Notes: a model not told the origin generated them from the sequence alone. Shown: positions 52,348-61,671, numbered from the stretch's first letter. The stretch: DNA of 64,000 nucleotides from Gemmatimonadota bacterium (GCA_016713435.1 JADJPD010000012.1:124001-188000); one strand, 5' to 3'. Translations and numbers: made by a program.

Positions 52348-54153
52348 TCAGTCGGCGCTCGCCCGGAGCGCGTTCAGGATCACGGCCAGGTCGATGAGCT
52401 CCTGCAGGAGGGCCCCCGCGGTCGGCGGGATGAGCCCGAAGGCCGCGAAGCCCATCGCCACGCTGGAGAGACCGAGGCCGGCCCAGATGCTCTGCCGCGC
52501 CACCCGCAAGGTCCGCCGGCTGATGACGATGGCGTCGGCCACCCGGCTCGGGTCGTCGGCCAGCACCACGGCATCGGCGGCCTCGGCCGTGATGCCGCCG
52601 CCATGCGCCGCGAGCGCCACGCCCACGCTGGCGCGCGAGAGGGCGGGGGCGTCGTTGGTCCCGTCGCCGAGCATGAGCACCCGGTGGCCCGCCGCCTCGA
52701 GCCCGGCCACCACGCCCACCTTGTCCTCCGGCAGGAGGCTGGCGTGCACCTCCGTGATCCCCACTTCCCGCGCCACGGCCTCCGCGTGGCCGGCGTGGTC
52801 GCCCGTGACGAGGATCAGGCGCGAGAAGCCGAGCTGGCGCAGCGCCGCAATGAGCTTGGGCGCCTCGGGGCGCAGCCGGTCGGCAAACTCGACGGCCCCG
52901 GCCACCTGGCCATCCACCACCACCCACGCCCGGAGACCCGGCGCCGTGCCGTCGGGGAGCGCAACCTCGGGGGCCACCGAGCGGAGGTAGAGCGGGGACC
53001 CGATGGCCACCGAGCGGCCGCGCACGCGGCCGTGCACGCCGAGACCCGGGCGTTCCTCCACGGCCTCCACCGGGGGAAGCGGGAGTCCGCGGGCCTCCGC
53101 CGCCTCGACGACGGACCGGGCCAGCAGGTGTCCCGAGCCCTGCTCCACGCTCGCCGCGAGGGCCAGGAGATCCCCCTCGGTGAACGGCGCGCAGGGCCGC
53201 ACCGCCGTGACCGCCGGGCGCCCCAGCGTGATGGTGCCCGTCTTGTCCAGGAGGACCACGGTGGCGGCACTCATCCGCTCGAGGGCCTCCCCGTGGCGCA
53301 CGATCACCCCGGCCCGCGCGGCGCGATTGATCCCGCCGATCAGCGCCACCGGGGCCGCGAGGATCAGGGGGCAGGGGGTCGCCACCACCAGCACCGCCAG
53401 CGCCCGGAGGGGATCCTGCGACGCGCCCCAGGCCAGCGCACAGACCACGAGCGTGAGCGGGGTGAACAGCACCGCGTAGCGGTCGGCCACGCGCTGGAGC
53501 GGAGCCTTGCTGGCCTCCGCGCTCCGCACCAGCTGCACGATCCGGGCGTACTGGCTCTCCGCCGCCGGCGCGGTGCTGACGTAGGTGAAGGGGCTCTCGA
53601 GATTGAGGCTGCCGCTGCGGACTCGGCTCCCCCGCTCCACCAGGGCGGGCAGGGGCTCGCCCGTCAGGCGGGAGACGTCGAGGTGCGATTGCCCCTCCTC
53701 GACCGTGCCGTCACAGGGGAGCATCTCGCCCGGGCGGACCAGCAGGAGGTCACCGGGGCGGACGGCCTCCGCCCCGATGTCCTCCCACCCCGCGCCGGCT
53801 CGGCGGTGCGCCTGGCGGGGGGCCTCGGCCTCGAGCGCCGCCACGGCGCGGGAGGCGCGGCGGGCGGCGTACTGGTCCAGCGCCTCCCCGCCCGTCTGCA
53901 TCAGGATCACCACCATCCCGGCCAGCGGCTGCCACAGGAGGAGGGCGGCGATGATCGCCAGCGTGGCCACGAGGTCGGCGGCGAACTGCCCGCGCAGCAT
54001 CCCGCGCAGGGTCCGCCAGGCGACCCGCGCGCCGAGCAGCACGAGCCCCGCCATCCAGACGCGCCCCCCCCAGACGGCAAGCGGCCCCGCCCGCAGGGCG
54101 AGGCCGCTCAGGATCACCGCCAGCGCCAGGAGCGGCGCATGCCAGCGCGACAT
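52348..54153 (-). CDS. Heavy-metal P1B-type ATPase
   Basis: 601 residues with no N-terminal metal-binding domain. Motifs: TGEP in the actuator, VATPCPLILAAPVALIGG in M6 (Thr-Pro-Cys instead of Cys-Pro-Cys), LLDKTGTITLG, HP-loop equivalent SGHLLA, and GDGTNDAPAL. The TPC motif separates it from copper exporters such as CcoI and makes the metal uncertain (Zn, Mn or Co are possible). Its start overlaps the stop of the response-regulator gene, so they are co-expressed. Confidence 0.9.
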   Translation of the reverse strand: MSRWHAPLLALAVILSGLALRAGPLAVWGGRVWMAGLVLLGARVAWRTLRGMLRGQFAADLVATLAIIAALLLWQPLAGMVVILMQTGGEALDQYAARRASRAVAALEAEAPRQAHRRAGAGWEDIGAEAVRPGDLLLVRPGEMLPCDGTVEEGQSHLDVSRLTGEPLPALVERGSRVRSGSLNLESPFTYVSTAPAAESQYARIVQLVRSAEASKAPLQRVADRYAVLFTPLTLVVCALAWGASQDPLRALAVLVVATPCPLILAAPVALIGGINRAARAGVIVRHGEALERMSAATVVLLDKTGTITLGRPAVTAVRPCAPFTEGDLLALAASVEQGSGHLLARSVVEAAEARGLPLPPVEAVEERPGLGVHGRVRGRSVAIGSPLYLRSVAPEVALPDGTAPGLRAWVVVDGQVAGAVEFADRLRPEAPKLIAALRQLGFSRLILVTGDHAGHAEAVAREVGITEVHASLLPEDKVGVVAGLEAAGHRVLMLGDGTNDAPALSRASVGVALAAHGGGITAEAADAVVLADDPSRVADAIVISRRTLRVARQSIWAGLGLSSVAMGFAAFGLIPPTAGALLQELIDLAVILNALRASAD

Positions 54154-54872
54154 CAGTGCGCCTGGGCGTCCTCCGGCTCCTGTTCCACCGGGACGCCGGC
54201 CCGCTCCCGCCGCAGCGTGAAGCCGACCCCGCGCACGGTCTGGATCAGGACCTCGCCCGCCGCCTTCTGCAGCTTGCGGCGCACGTTGCCCACGTGCACG
54301 TCCACCACGTTGCTCTCCGGGTCGAAGTGCATGTCCCAGACCTTCTCGAGCAGCGTCGTGCGGCGCACCACCTGCTCCGGGTGGAGCAGGAAGAACTCCA
54401 CGATCTGGAATTCCTTGGGCGTGAGGTCGAGCGGCTTTTCGTTGACCAGCACCACATGCCGCAGCCGGTCGAGGGTGAGGGGCCCGTAGCGCAGCACCTC
54501 GAGGCGCTCCGCGCCGCCCCGCCGGGCCAGCGCCCGGATGCGGGCCAGCAGCTCATCGAAGCGGAAGGGCTTGGCCAGGTAGTCGTCGGCGCCGGCGTCG
54601 AGGCCCCGCACGATGTCCTCCACCGCATCGCGGCTGGTGAGCATCATGATCGGGGTGTTGCGCCCCTCCCGCCGGAGCTCCATGGCGATCTGGAAGCCGT
54701 TCTTCTTGGGGAGCACGACGTCGAGCAGGATCACGTCGTACTCGTACACATGGGCCAGCGTTGTGGCTTCTTCGCCATCCGTGGCCACGTCCACGACATA
54801 GCCTTCTTCCTTCAGCCCCTGCTCGATGAACCCGGCGACCTTCCGGTCGTCCTCCACGACGAGAATTTTCAT
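54153..54872 (-). CDS. OmpR/PhoB-family response regulator
   Basis: 239 residues. Receiver (about 1-115) with VEDDRK, phospho-Asp in ILLDVVLPKKNG, Thr in MLTSRDA and Lys in AKPF; a winged helix DNA-binding domain (about 128-225) with LTPKEFQIVEFFLLHPEQVV and VVDVHVGNVRRKL. This class binds direct repeats about 11 bp apart. It lies after the GAF kinase gene and before the P1B ATPase. Candidate regulator of the repeat-bearing genes at 35, 56, 57 and 61 kb. Confidence 0.94.
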   Translation of the reverse strand: MKILVVEDDRKVAGFIEQGLKEEGYVVDVATDGEEATTLAHVYEYDVILLDVVLPKKNGFQIAMELRREGRNTPIMMLTSRDAVEDIVRGLDAGADDYLAKPFRFDELLARIRALARRGGAERLEVLRYGPLTLDRLRHVVLVNEKPLDLTPKEFQIVEFFLLHPEQVVRRTTLLEKVWDMHFDPESNVVDVHVGNVRRKLQKAAGEVLIQTVRGVGFTLRRERAGVPVEQEPEDAQAH

Positions 54873-54900
54873 GAGGACAATCCTATAGCGGCCGAGTGAA

Positions 54901-54934
54901 CGTGAAGGGAACGTTAGGTGAAGCTACCTTCACG
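54901..54934. promoter_or_regulatory. Inverted repeat before the response-regulator gene
   Basis: CGTGAAGG (54901-54908) and CCTTCACG (54927-54934) are perfect complements 18 bp apart, with two further GTGAA copies (54896, 54918). It covers the 57-bp gap between the kinase stop and the regulator start, so could be an internal operator or an RNA stem. Confidence 0.4.
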
Positions 54935-56162
54935 ATACGACTGCTGGAAGTTCCAGAATGAAGCATCCCCCACCGTCCCCACGCGCCACCGCCCGAAGCT
55001 CCCCCCCGAGCAGCCGGGCCAGCCGGCGGGACAGGGGCAGGCCAAGTCCGCTTCCTTTCCCCTCTTCCGCCTTGGTCTGGTACACGTCGAAGATCCGGTC
55101 GATCTCCTCCGCCGGCACCCCCGGCCCCTGGTCTTCGATGACATAGGTCATGGTCTGGCCGGCCAGCTGGAGACGAGTGGTCACGGTGCTGCTCGAGGGG
55201 GTGTGCCGGATGGCGTTGCCCAGCAGGTTGACCAGGATCTGCTCGACCCGGTGCGGGTCGCTCCGGCAGAGGGGGAAGTCCTCGGGAATCTCCGCCTTCA
55301 GCATGACGTCCTTGGCGTCCGCAGCGGGCGTCATGCGGCTCAGCGCGTGGCGCACGATGCCGGCCGGGTCCACGTCCCGGATCACCGGCTTGAGCCGGTC
55401 CTCGTCGAGGCGGCTCAGGTCCAGCAGGTCGTTGATCAGGGCGATGGCGCCCTCGGCCGAATCGAGGACCTCGAATGCGGCGCGGGGGACCGTCGCCGGG
55501 TCTTTCCGCCGGACCAGCATCTCGGCCCAGCCGTAGACGGCGGCCAGGGAGTTCCGGAGCTCGTGGTTCACCATGGCGAAGAACCGCTCGCGCGAGCGCT
55601 GCAGCTGCTGCACCTCCTCCAGCAGGCGGGCGCTTTCCTCATGGAGCCGCGCATTCTCGATGGCGGCGCCGGCCTTCTGGGCCAGCAATCGGGCGATGTG
55701 CTCGTCGTCCTCGGTGAACTCGCTCCCGTCCAGGCGTTCCGTCAGGTAGAGGTCGCCGAGCACGCCGCGCTTGCCCATGATCGGCACGCCGAGGAAGCGG
55801 CGCATGGGGGGGTGGTGGGCCGGGAAGCCCGCGGCGGCGGGGTGCCGCGTCAGGTCGGAAAGCCGGATGCTGTGGCCCTTGTGGATCACCAGCCCGAGGA
55901 TCCCGTGCCCCTTGGGGTAGTGGTCCATCATGGCCACCTCGTCAGGCGCCATCCCGGAGGTGGTGAAGGTCTCCAGGGTGCGCCCATCGGCCGCGAGCAT
56001 TCCGACGGCGCCGTACCGGGCGTCCAGGATGTCGCGCGCCAGGTCGGCCACGCGCTGCAGGACTCCCTCCAGCGACAGCTCGCCAATGAGGCTCGGCACC
56101 GCCGCGGAGAGGCGTTCCAGCCGCTCCGAGGTACCGCCGGGTTGTGAAGGTCGCTTGTCCAT
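54930..56162 (-). CDS. Sensor histidine kinase with DevS/DosS-like GAF domain
   Basis: 410 residues, soluble. The GAF domain (about 20-170) carries the DevS/DosS-type pattern: LDARYGAVGMLAADGRTLETF, YPKGHGILGLVI, LTRHPAAAGFPAHHPPMRRFLGVPI, LGDLYLTERLDG. In mycobacteria such GAF domains bind heme and sense O2, NO, CO or redox state; heme binding here is untested. The kinase half is HisKA type (FAMVNHELRNSLAAVYGWAE, His about 205) plus ATPase (NLLGNAIRHTPSSS, DQGPGVP, GSGLGLPLSRRL), not the HisKA_3 type of DosS. Start ATG 56162, 120 bp from the divergent universal stress gene. Confidence 0.92.
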   Translation of the reverse strand: MDKRPSQPGGTSERLERLSAAVPSLIGELSLEGVLQRVADLARDILDARYGAVGMLAADGRTLETFTTSGMAPDEVAMMDHYPKGHGILGLVIHKGHSIRLSDLTRHPAAAGFPAHHPPMRRFLGVPIMGKRGVLGDLYLTERLDGSEFTEDDEHIARLLAQKAGAAIENARLHEESARLLEEVQQLQRSRERFFAMVNHELRNSLAAVYGWAEMLVRRKDPATVPRAAFEVLDSAEGAIALINDLLDLSRLDEDRLKPVIRDVDPAGIVRHALSRMTPAADAKDVMLKAEIPEDFPLCRSDPHRVEQILVNLLGNAIRHTPSSSTVTTRLQLAGQTMTYVIEDQGPGVPAEEIDRIFDVYQTKAEEGKGSGLGLPLSRRLARLLGGELRAVARGDGGGCFILELPAVVS

Positions 56163-56218
56163 GGTGGCTAATTCTAATCGCCCCAACGGGTTGCGTCGAG
56201 TCGCCGCATTCGGTGGTC

Positions 56219-56234
56219 TTTCACATTCTCTTCA
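56219..56234 (+). promoter_or_regulatory. TTTCA-N6-CTTCA direct repeat
   Basis: TTTCA (56219-56223) and CTTCA (56230-56234), 11 bp apart, 48-64 bp before the universal stress ATG at 56283. A TAGGAT box at 56247-56252 may be the -10. Confidence 0.45.
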
Positions 56235-56282
56235 TAGGGCCTGTTCTAGGATGTGAACCAATCCTCAACGGGCCGTTTTCGC

Positions 56283-57137
56283 ATGCACCTGCGCCACATC
56301 CTCGCTGCCGCCGACGATTCGCCCGAAGGGCGGCTCGCCGTGCTGATCGGCGCCCGGCTGTCGGCGCTGGCGTCGGCCCGCTTCACGGTCCTGACCGTGG
56401 CGCAGGCCGTCGAGGCGCCGGGGATGCAGGCCAAGCTGCTCCAGGACCTGCGCCGCATGGTGTACGGCGAGCTCGCCAAGATCGACGGTGCCGTGCCGGA
56501 GCCAGTCCTCGCGGTGGCGGCGGGGCTGCCGGGCATCGAGATCGGCCGGTACGCGGAGACGGAAGCGGCGGACCTCGTGGTGGTGGGCCGGAAGCGGCGC
56601 TCCGAGCTCCAGCGCCTCCTCATCGGTGACACCGCGGACTCGGTGGCGCGTCGCAGCCGGACCCCCTGCCTGTTCGTGAAGGCGGGGCAGGAGCAGTTGC
56701 AGCGGGTGCTCGTGTCGCTCGATGGCACCGAGCGGGGCATGGCGGTGCTCCTCGCGGCCATGGATTTCACCCGCGCCATTGCCGCACGGCTGCATGCCGT
56801 CACGGTGGAGCCGGCCTACGAGAACGAGGCCGAGGCACCCCGGCTTCTCACGGGCCGCAGTGCCCGCCTGGCCCAGGCCGTGGACGACCTGCGCCAGTCC
56901 ACCAACCTCGGCGGCGGGGAGTGGGAGGTCCAGCCCAGCATCGCCGGCGAGTCACCGCTCGTCATCCAGCGGGGACGGGTGGTGGACGCTGTCCTCACCG
57001 AGGTGGAGCGCTCGCAGGCCGACGTGCTGGTCCTGGGATATCACCGGGGCGGCCCGGCCGGCGTCATCGAGGCCGGCAGCATCGCCCGGCGGCTGGCGCA
57101 CGACGCGCCTTGTGCGGTCCTGACGATCCCCCTCTGA
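56283..57137 (+). CDS. Tandem-domain universal stress protein
   Basis: 284 residues, two UspA domains (about 1-140 and 145-284). The ATG at 56283 begins the first domain directly; a GTG at 56253 is in frame. The second domain keeps an ATP-loop-like HRGGPAGVIEAGSIAR; the first (GRKRRSELQRLLIGDTADS) lacks the usual glycines, so one site may be inactive. It is divergent from the DevS-like kinase and probably belongs to the same response. Confidence 0.9.
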   Translation: MHLRHILAAADDSPEGRLAVLIGARLSALASARFTVLTVAQAVEAPGMQAKLLQDLRRMVYGELAKIDGAVPEPVLAVAAGLPGIEIGRYAETEAADLVVVGRKRRSELQRLLIGDTADSVARRSRTPCLFVKAGQEQLQRVLVSLDGTERGMAVLLAAMDFTRAIAARLHAVTVEPAYENEAEAPRLLTGRSARLAQAVDDLRQSTNLGGGEWEVQPSIAGESPLVIQRGRVVDAVLTEVERSQADVLVLGYHRGGPAGVIEAGSIARRLAHDAPCAVLTIPL

Positions 57138-57153
57138 CCACCACTGCAGCACC

Positions 57154-57196
57154 CGCCGCGCGGGACGGCTGAGCATCGCCGTCCCGCGCGGCGTTT
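57154..57196 (+). terminator. Strong rho-independent terminator
   Basis: A 16-bp perfect stem (57154-57169 with 57178-57193), 8-nt loop, then TTT. It separates the universal stress gene from the nitroreductase gene. Confidence 0.85.
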
Positions 57197-57219
57197 CGAT
57201 GCCCGGGGGTTGAACGTAT

Positions 57220-57235
57220 CTTCAGGGACGCCTCA
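57220..57235 (+). promoter_or_regulatory. CTTCA-N6-CCTCA direct repeat
   Basis: CTTCA (57220-57224) and CCTCA (57231-57235), 11 bp apart, 35-50 bp before the nitroreductase ATG. Confidence 0.4.
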
Positions 57236-57269
57236 ACCATCCCACAACCCGCCACGCCTACCATCCCGC

Positions 57270-58304
57270 ATGATGAAAGACAGCGCGCTCGATCCCTGGG
57301 CCGAGGCCATTGACGAGTATCCGCTCACCGGCACCGCCGAGGAGAAGTTCCGCGCGGTGCTGCGCTGGGTGGTGCTGGCGCCCTCGAGCCACAACTCGCA
57401 GCCCTGGCTGTTCCGCTTCCGCGGGGACGCGCTCGAGCTCCTCGCCGACCGCTCGCGCGCGCTGCCGGTGGTGGACCCGGACGATCGCGAGCTCATCATC
57501 AGCTGCGGCTCCGCGCTCCGCTTCATCCGGGCGGCCTTCACGCATTTCGGGCAGGCCACCCGGGTGGCGCTCCTCCCCGAGCGCGACAACCCGGACCTCA
57601 TGGCCCGGATCACCATCGGCGACCCGATCCAGCCCACCGAACGGGACCACCAGCTCTTCTCGGCCATCGCGGGCCGGCGCACCAATCGCTTCCCCTTCGA
57701 GCCGCGGGAGATCGCCGAGGTGGTGCTGGGCCGCGCCCGCAACCAGGCGGAGAAGGACGGGGCGTGGCTCCAGACGCTGACGCTCGACAGCGACCGGGTG
57801 GCGCTCGCCGAGCTGATCGCGGAGGGCGACCGGCTCCAGCTCGCCGACCGCCACTTCCGGCGCGAGCTGGCCCTCTGGGTGCACTCCAACCGGAGCAGCA
57901 CCCGCGACGGCATGCCCGGCTACGCGCTCGGCGCCGGCGACCTCGCCTCGGAGGTGGGGCCGCTCATCATCCGGACCTTCGACGTCGGTGACGGCCGCGC
58001 CGCGCGCGACAAGCAACTCGCCCTCGGCTCGCCGGCGCTCGCCGTCCTCTGGACCGAGGAAGACAGCCCGCGGGCCTGGCTGCGCGCGGGGCAGGCGCTG
58101 TCCGGCGCGCTGCTGAGCCTGGCCGCCGACGGGATCTCGGTGTCCTACCTCAACCAGCCCGTCGAGGTGCCCGAGCTGCGCGACAAGGTGCGCGCGCTCC
58201 TCGGCCGTGAGGGGGCGCCGCAGATCGTGCTCCGCCTGGGCTATGGCCGGTCGTGCCGCGCGACCCCGCGCCGGCGCGTTGAGGACGTTCTCGTTGACGA
58301 CTGA
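57270..58304 (+). CDS. Acg-family nitroreductase-like flavoprotein
   Basis: 344 residues. A duplicated nitroreductase fold: LRWVVLAPSSHNSQPWLF at the N-terminus, AGRRTNRFPFEP in the middle, AGQALSGALLSLAADGISVSYLNQP and the end RLGYGRSCRATPRRRVEDVL, as in Acg (Rv2032) of the mycobacterial DosR regulon. Those proteins bind flavin but are not known to reduce nitro compounds. The ATG at 57270 is followed by a second ATG. It is expressed from its own promoter after the terminator. Confidence 0.88.
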   Translation: MMKDSALDPWAEAIDEYPLTGTAEEKFRAVLRWVVLAPSSHNSQPWLFRFRGDALELLADRSRALPVVDPDDRELIISCGSALRFIRAAFTHFGQATRVALLPERDNPDLMARITIGDPIQPTERDHQLFSAIAGRRTNRFPFEPREIAEVVLGRARNQAEKDGAWLQTLTLDSDRVALAELIAEGDRLQLADRHFRRELALWVHSNRSSTRDGMPGYALGAGDLASEVGPLIIRTFDVGDGRAARDKQLALGSPALAVLWTEEDSPRAWLRAGQALSGALLSLAADGISVSYLNQPVEVPELRDKVRALLGREGAPQIVLRLGYGRSCRATPRRRVEDVLVDD

Positions 58305-58343
58305 ACCCTGTCCCGTACCCGCGTGCCCGCGGAGGAAGTCCTG

Positions 58344-58856
58344 ATGCGCCCGTCCCTGCTTACCCTCGCCCTGGTCGCGCTGGCGGCCACCACGCTCGCG
58401 GCCCAGCAGCCCGCGGCCTCCTGCTGCGCCGCCGACACCACGCCCAAGCCCTGCCCGATGATGCAGGGGATGAAGCACGACAGCGGCGGGATGGGCATGG
58501 GGATGATGCACCAGGGCGGCGGGGCCGGGATGAACCACGACGGCCAGGGGCACGAGATGCATGCCATGATGATGCGCATGGACAGCCTCGGGACGCGCCT
58601 CGACAGCCTCACGCAGGTGATGCAGCGCGCCACCGGCCCGCGGAAGGTGGACGCCATCGCCGCGGTGGTCTCGGCGATGGTGGCGCAGCAGCAGGAGATG
58701 CGGCGGCACATGCACGACATGATGATGCAGCGGGAGATGGGGCAGGGCGGGATGGGCATGGGCGGGATGACCGGCGGGGCGCGCGCGATGGACTGCGGCA
58801 TGATGAAGCCCGCCGCTCCCACCCCGGCGGAGGCGCCGCAGCCGCACAATCACTGA
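58344..58856 (+). CDS. Met/His-rich periplasmic protein
   Basis: 170 residues; GGAGG 8 nt before the ATG. Signal peptide cleaved near LAAQQ. Mature part: CCAADTTPKPCPMM, then GGMGMGMMHQGG, GHEMHAMMMRMD, a helix (LGTRLDSLTQVMQRATG), HMHDMMMQREMGQGG and ends CGMMKPAAPTP. About a fifth of the residues are Met, with many His. Such composition is typical of periplasmic copper (or silver) binding. No catalytic domain seen. Confidence 0.85.
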   Translation: MRPSLLTLALVALAATTLAAQQPAASCCAADTTPKPCPMMQGMKHDSGGMGMGMMHQGGGAGMNHDGQGHEMHAMMMRMDSLGTRLDSLTQVMQRATGPRKVDAIAAVVSAMVAQQQEMRRHMHDMMMQREMGQGGMGMGGMTGGARAMDCGMMKPAAPTPAEAPQPHNH

Positions 58857-58916
58857 GGCGGCAGATCGGAGGGCCCAACGGACCTCAGCAGCCTCGAGCC
58901 GGCATTCCGGCTGGCC

Positions 58917-60156
58917 GTGGCAGGCCTGGTCGGCCTCGCCGTCGGGATCGAGCGCGAGTGGTCGGGCCACGCGAGTGGCCCCGCGGCCCGGTTCGCCGGC
59001 GCGCGCACCTTCCTGCTGCTGGGCCTCGTCGGTGGCGCCGCCGGGCTCCTGCTCGACACCGGCCACGAACTGAGCGCGGCCGCCCTCCTCGTGGGGGCGG
59101 CCGCGCTCGCCGTTGGGGCCTACATGGTGGTGGCGCGGCGCCAGGTGGACAACGCGACGGATGGCACCACCGAGGCGGCGGCCCTCGCCGTGCTGGGCCT
59201 CGCCGCGCTGGCGGGCACCGGGCTCCTGCCGCTTGCGGCGGGGGCCGGGGCGGTGATGGTCCTCGCGCTCCGCGAGAAGGGGACGATCCACCGCTTCGTC
59301 CGGGCGCTCGATGAACTGGAGCTGCGGGCGGCGCTGCAGTTCGCCGTGCTGGCGCTCGTGCTCCTGCCGATCCTGCCCCCGGGACCCTACGGCCCGCTCG
59401 GCGGCATCCGGCCGCGGGAGCTGTGGGTCGTGGTGCTCCTCGTCTCCGGGCTCAACTTCGCGGGGTGGGTGGCGCGCCGGGTGGTGGGGGTGCGGCGCGG
59501 GACGGCCGTCGCGGGGATGCTCGGCGGGCTCATCTCCTCCACCGCCGTGACGCTCAGCTTTGCGCGCCAGAGCCGGGAGCGGCCGGCGGACGCGCCGGCG
59601 CTGGCGCTCGGGGCCGTCGGGGCCTGCACGGTGCTGCTGCCGCGCCTGCTCGGCCTCACGCTGGCGCTGCGCCCCCTCGCTCACGGTGGCGCTGCTGCCG
59701 TACTTCGGGCCGCCCCTGCTGGTGGGGGCCGGGCTCGTGGGCCTCGGACTCCGGCGGAGCGGCACCAGCGAGGCGGGGGACGACCTGGCCCCAGCGGCCC
59801 GGAACCCGCTCCGCCTCGGCACCGCGATCCTGCTCGCCGCCGGCTTCCAGGCGGTGCTGATGGTCATGGTGGCGGTGCGGCAGCACTTCGGGCACGTCGG
59901 CGTGCTCGCGTCGGCGGGGCTGCTGGGGCTCACCGACATGGATGCCCTCACGCTCTCCATGACCCGGCTCGCCGCGGAGGCGGACCTGGTGGGGCTCGCG
60001 GCCCTCGCGATGGCGGTCGGCGTCCTCGCCAACACCGGGCTCAAGCTGGCGGTGGCCCTGGCGATCGGTGGCGGGCGATTCCGGCGCGCGGCCGGCGGCG
60101 GGCTCCTCCTCCTTGGGCTGGCGAGCGCGCTCGGGCTCTGGCTCGGGCGGGCCTGA
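58917..60156 (+). pseudogene. MgtC/SapB and DUF4010 membrane protein, frameshifted
   Basis: Frame 1 (from GTG 58917 to about 59676): LVGLAVGIEREWSG, FAGARTFLLLGLVGG, a run of membrane helices, GLISSTAVTLSFARQS. It continues in the next frame to 60156 (LTVALLPYFGPPLLVG, ASAGLLGLTDMDALTLSM). Removing one C from the run at 59672-59676 fuses LALRP to SLTVALL, giving a normal product of about 413 residues. The GTG at 58917 cuts the first helix; an ACG at 58878, just after CGGAGGG, would give the expected N-terminus. Function of the family is unknown; MgtC relatives aid Mg2+ limitation and survival. Confidence 0.8.
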
Positions 60157-60173
60157 GGTCCGGGAGCGATGAC

Positions 60174-60207
60174 AACGGGCGGCGCCTCACTGGAGACGCC
60201 GCCCGTT
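60174..60207. terminator. Bidirectional terminator
   Basis: An 11-bp perfect stem (60174-60184 with 60197-60207, AACGGGCGGCG and its complement), 12-nt loop, between the convergent MgtC-like and chemoreceptor genes. Confidence 0.75.
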
Positions 60208-60231
60208 CCCATCCCTCCCGCGGGCGCGGGC

Positions 60232-61671
60232 TCAGCGCCTGGTGCCCTGCGGCACCCGCGTCTCCACCGCGTCGTAGCGGAACCGGCCCACCAGGGCCTG
60301 CAGCCGCGCCGCCATTGCCGAGAGCTCGTGGGCGGCGCGCTGGGTGTTGGAGGCGCCTTCCGTCGTGTCCTTCGCCGCCCCCGCCACGCCGCTGATGTTC
60401 CGCGCGATCTCCACGGAGCCCTTGGCGGCCTCCCCGACGTTGCGGGCCATCTCGTTGGTGGTCGCGGTCTGCTCCTCGACCGCGCTCGCGATGGTGCCCT
60501 GCAGGTCGCTGATCCGCGCGATGGTCTGGCCGATGCCGTGGATGGCCGCGACCGCGCCGCGGGTATCCTCCTGGATCGTCTCGATCCGGCTGCTGATGTC
60601 CTCGGTGGCGCGCGCGGTCTCCTTGGCCAGTTCCTTGACCTCGTTGGCCACCACCGCGAAGCCCTTGCCCGCCTCCCCGGCACGCGCCGCCTCGATCGTG
60701 GCGTTGAGGGCGAGCAGGTTGGTCTGCGCGGCGATCCGCGTGATCACCTTCACCACCTTGCCGATCTCGGTGCTCGAGTCCCCGAGCTTGGCCACGGTGC
60801 CGTTGGTGGCCTCGGCCTGGTGGACGGCCCCCTGGGCCACCGTGGCCGCCTCCCCCGCGCTCTTCGAGATCTCGCGGATCGAGGCCGAGAGCTCCTCGGT
60901 GCCGGCCGCCACCGTCTGGATGTTGGTGGTCACCTCCTCCGACGCGGCCGACACCACGGTGGCCTGCACCGAGGTCTCCTCGGCCGTGGCGCTCAGCGTC
61001 TGGCTCACCGCCGAGAGCTCCTCGGCGGCGGCGGCGAGGGACTGGGCGCTGAGCGCGATCTCCCGGATGCTCCCCTGCAGGTCGCTGAGCAGCCGGCCGA
61101 TGCCCTCGCCGAGCTGCCCGAGGGCGTCGCTCCCGCGCACCGGGACGACGGCGGTCAGGTCGCCGTCCCCCGCCTGCCGCACGACCCCGAGCAGCTGGTC
61201 CACCTTCTGCCGGATCTCCTCGGCCTGCTGCTGCTCGCGCTGGCGGCGCTCCTCGACCTCGCGCTCCACCGCGCGCTGCTGGGTGACGTCCTCCCAGTTC
61301 ACGATGAACCCGAGCAGCTCGCCGCGCGGGCCGTTGAGGCGATTGATGCTGCTGCGGAGCGTCACGGTGCCGAAGCTGAACGTGGCCTCGTGCGGCATCG
61401 CCTTGGGGTCGCGGAGGATCCGGTCGATCCGGGCCGGGTCGCGGTGGAAGCGGTGGATGGACCCTTGCATCAGTTCCTCCACCCGGACGCCGAAGATGCG
61501 CTCGATCTCCGGCCCCACCGTCCGGAGCGTCACCCGGGACTTCTCGTTCATGTAGACGAGCCGGAGATCCGCGTCCGCGATGAAGATGTTGGTGTGCACG
61601 CTGCCGAGGGCCGCAAGCAGGCCGCCGGTTTCCTCGAGGAACGGGGCAGTGGAGCTGGCAGGGGTGGTCAT
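60232..61671 (-). CDS. Soluble PAS-containing methyl-accepting chemotaxis protein
   Basis: 479 residues, no membrane segment. PAS domain (about 15-130, NIFIADADLRLVYMNEKS), a linker helix and a HAMP-like segment (about 150-215), then a long signalling coiled coil (about 215-470) with the hairpin tip region AAQTNLLALNATIEAARAGEAGKGFAVVANEVKELA. No cheA, cheW or cheR is present in the window. The PAS domain could sense redox or a small ligand. Divergent from the second universal stress gene. Confidence 0.92.
   Translation of the reverse strand: MTTPASSTAPFLEETGGLLAALGSVHTNIFIADADLRLVYMNEKSRVTLRTVGPEIERIFGVRVEELMQGSIHRFHRDPARIDRILRDPKAMPHEATFSFGTVTLRSSINRLNGPRGELLGFIVNWEDVTQQRAVEREVEERRQREQQQAEEIRQKVDQLLGVVRQAGDGDLTAVVPVRGSDALGQLGEGIGRLLSDLQGSIREIALSAQSLAAAAEELSAVSQTLSATAEETSVQATVVSAASEEVTTNIQTVAAGTEELSASIREISKSAGEAATVAQGAVHQAEATNGTVAKLGDSSTEIGKVVKVITRIAAQTNLLALNATIEAARAGEAGKGFAVVANEVKELAKETARATEDISSRIETIQEDTRGAVAAIHGIGQTIARISDLQGTIASAVEEQTATTNEMARNVGEAAKGSVEIARNISGVAGAAKDTTEGASNTQRAAHELSAMAARLQALVGRFRYDAVETRVPQGTRR

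Noticed and set aside
57258..60683. A 1141-residue minus-strand open frame
   Set aside because: It lies opposite the Acg-type, Met/His-rich and MgtC-like genes, with low-complexity Arg/Pro/Ala/His composition and no domain.
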